Assembly (NCBI GenBank): GCA_002341815.1
Contig: DDOT01000112.1
Span: 1-9,114, forward strand
DNA from: Thiobacillus sp. UBA2487
GTDB lineage: Bacteria; Pseudomonadota; Gammaproteobacteria; Burkholderiales; Sulfuriferulaceae
Length of the DNA: 9,114 bases
Direction: 5' to 3'
Shown: positions 8,820 through 9,114 of the stretch, in pieces
Layout: the number at the start of each line of letters is the position of its first letter
How positions within the stretch are numbered: the stretch's first letter is position 1
Position numbers and translations under genes: made by a program
The notes under the pieces: generated by a model
The model's database searches: none
What the model was told of the DNA's origin: nothing
What the model saw: the letters and a program-made list of their open reading frames with translations, nothing else

Positions 8820-8826
8820 CCTTTTT
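8820..8826 (-). promoter_or_regulatory. Ribosome binding site that decides the rpoD start
   Basis: AAAAAGG on the minus strand ends 5 nt before the ATG at 8812-8814. The upstream ATG at 8830-8832 is preceded only by AT-rich sequence (GATTATAGATATGT) with no purine-rich match. This favours the 656-residue product over the 662-residue one. Confidence 0.6.
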
Positions 8827-8905
8827 CTGCATACATATCTATAATCGATGCCAACAAGCGTATGGCACCTCAAAAAAACGTCTGCGCTACTAACCCGATC
8901 TTTTC

Positions 8906-8935
8906 ATAATAACGCGCATCCTCACTCGCGTTCCA
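8906..8935 (-). promoter_or_regulatory. Candidate rpoD promoter
   Basis: On the minus strand, TATTAT (8906-8911) is a good -10 match, preceded after 18 bp by a weak -35, TGGAAC (8930-8935). A start near 8899 would give a leader of about 85 nt. Other AT-rich spots upstream (for example TAAAAT near 8945) could serve instead, and rpoD may have several promoters. Confidence 0.3.
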
Positions 8936-8959
8936 TCTTGAAATTTTAATCTGTTGTGC

Positions 8960-8980
8960 GTGTGAATCACGACATCACAC
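8960..8980. promoter_or_regulatory. Inverted repeat GTGTGA/TCACAC
   Basis: GTGTGA (8960-8965) and TCACAC (8975-8980) form 6-bp arms around a 9-bp spacer. A smaller GTGA-A-TCAC dyad (8962-8970) is nested inside. It lies between the rpoD start and rnpB, upstream of the candidate rpoD promoter. It could bind a dimeric regulator, but none is identifiable. Confidence 0.3.
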
Positions 8981-8996
8981 ATTCATAAAATTCCAC

Positions 8997-9007
8997 TCTG
9001 TAACAGA
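8997..9007. promoter_or_regulatory. Inverted repeat TCTGT/ACAGA
   Basis: TCTGT (8997-9001) and ACAGA (9003-9007) are perfect 5-bp arms around a single base. This is one of three closely spaced dyads in the rpoD-rnpB intergenic region. It is short, so chance is possible. Confidence 0.25.
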
Positions 9008-9012
9008 ATCCT

Positions 9013-9027
9013 GCGTGATCATCACGC
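9013..9027. promoter_or_regulatory. Perfect 15-bp palindrome GCGTGAT-C-ATCACGC
   Basis: Arms GCGTGAT (9013-9019) and ATCACGC (9021-9027) are exact reverse complements around one base. The element sits about 65-80 bp upstream of the inferred rnpB start and about 200 bp upstream of rpoD. It is the best operator-like element in the window. No regulator gene nearby suggests which protein binds. Confidence 0.4.
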
Positions 9028-9055
9028 GAATTCATGAAATGATCGGGGGAAATGG

Positions 9056-9084
9056 TTGGGTTTGCTGACACTGTGCGGTACAAT
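9056..9084 (+). promoter_or_regulatory. rnpB promoter
   Basis: TACAAT (9079-9084) is a strong -10 box, with a weaker -35 TTGGGT (9056-9061) at 17-bp spacing. Transcription would begin at 9091-9092, where the RNase P RNA match begins. The discriminator between the -10 and the start is GC-rich (CAGCCCC), as is common in growth-rate-controlled stable-RNA promoters. The position of the RNA start is independent support for the -10 call. Confidence 0.6.
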
Positions 9085-9091
9085 CAGCCCC

Positions 9092-9114
9092 GAAGCTGAC
9101 CAGGCAATCGCTGC
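9092..9114 (+). ncRNA. rnpB: RNase P RNA, 5' end only (cut by window edge)
   Basis: The last 23 bases begin GAAGCTGACCAG, the first strand of helix P1 of A-type bacterial RNase P RNA. They agree with the first 23 nt of E. coli M1 RNA, as I remember it, at 20 positions. RNase P RNA is the catalytic subunit that removes tRNA 5' leaders. Only the 5' end is in the window; the rest (normally about 350-400 nt in total) lies beyond. The properly placed -10 box supports the call. The gene diverges from rpoD. Confidence 0.85.

Noticed and set aside
8961..8979. CRP-type site TGTGA/TCACA
   Set aside because: The arms match, but the spacer is 9 bp instead of the usual 6, so a CRP call is not supported.

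Overview
The window looks like ordinary chromosome from a Gram-negative proteobacterium of moderate GC, most likely a betaproteobacterium. This rests on a tripartite inner/outer-membrane RND pump, a primary sigma factor with a large acidic non-conserved region, a QueH of the kind I associate with Neisseria and relatives, and an A-type RNase P RNA start. I cannot name the genus from sequence alone. I see no phage, insertion sequence, CRISPR array or toxin-antitoxin genes.

Layout. Positions 1-5660 (+ strand) hold an RND efflux operon. It has a NodT-type outer-membrane factor cut at its 5' end by the window edge, then a periplasmic adaptor, then an HAE-1-type inner-membrane permease. Both junctions are ATGA start/stop overlaps, so the three parts are translationally coupled and should form one drug or toxic-compound exporter. 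A strong bulged hairpin follows the operon. Positions 5831-6493 (- strand) hold queH, for the last step of tRNA queuosine synthesis. Its upstream region carries three tandem 16-bp repeats and several small inverted repeats. Positions 6697-6808 (- strand) hold a tRNA with anticodon CAU and encoded CCA, most likely tRNA-Ile2, followed by a factor-independent terminator. Positions 6844-8814 (- strand) hold rpoD, the housekeeping sigma factor, only 35 bp upstream of the tRNA with no terminator between them. Positions 8815-9091 are a regulatory intergenic region rich in dyads. The last 23 bases (+ strand) match the 5' end of RNase P RNA (rnpB), with a TACAAT -10 box in front, so rpoD and rnpB are divergently arranged.

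The right half is therefore a housekeeping cluster for transcription and tRNA maturation or modification: sigma-70, RNase P RNA, a tRNA and a tRNA-modification enzyme. The left half is an efflux system. I find no convincing new biological system. The most useful non-obvious points are the truncated rnpB at the edge, the 3 x 16 bp tandem repeat in the probable queH leader, the absence of dnaG next to rpoD, and the unexplained dyads between rpoD and rnpB.
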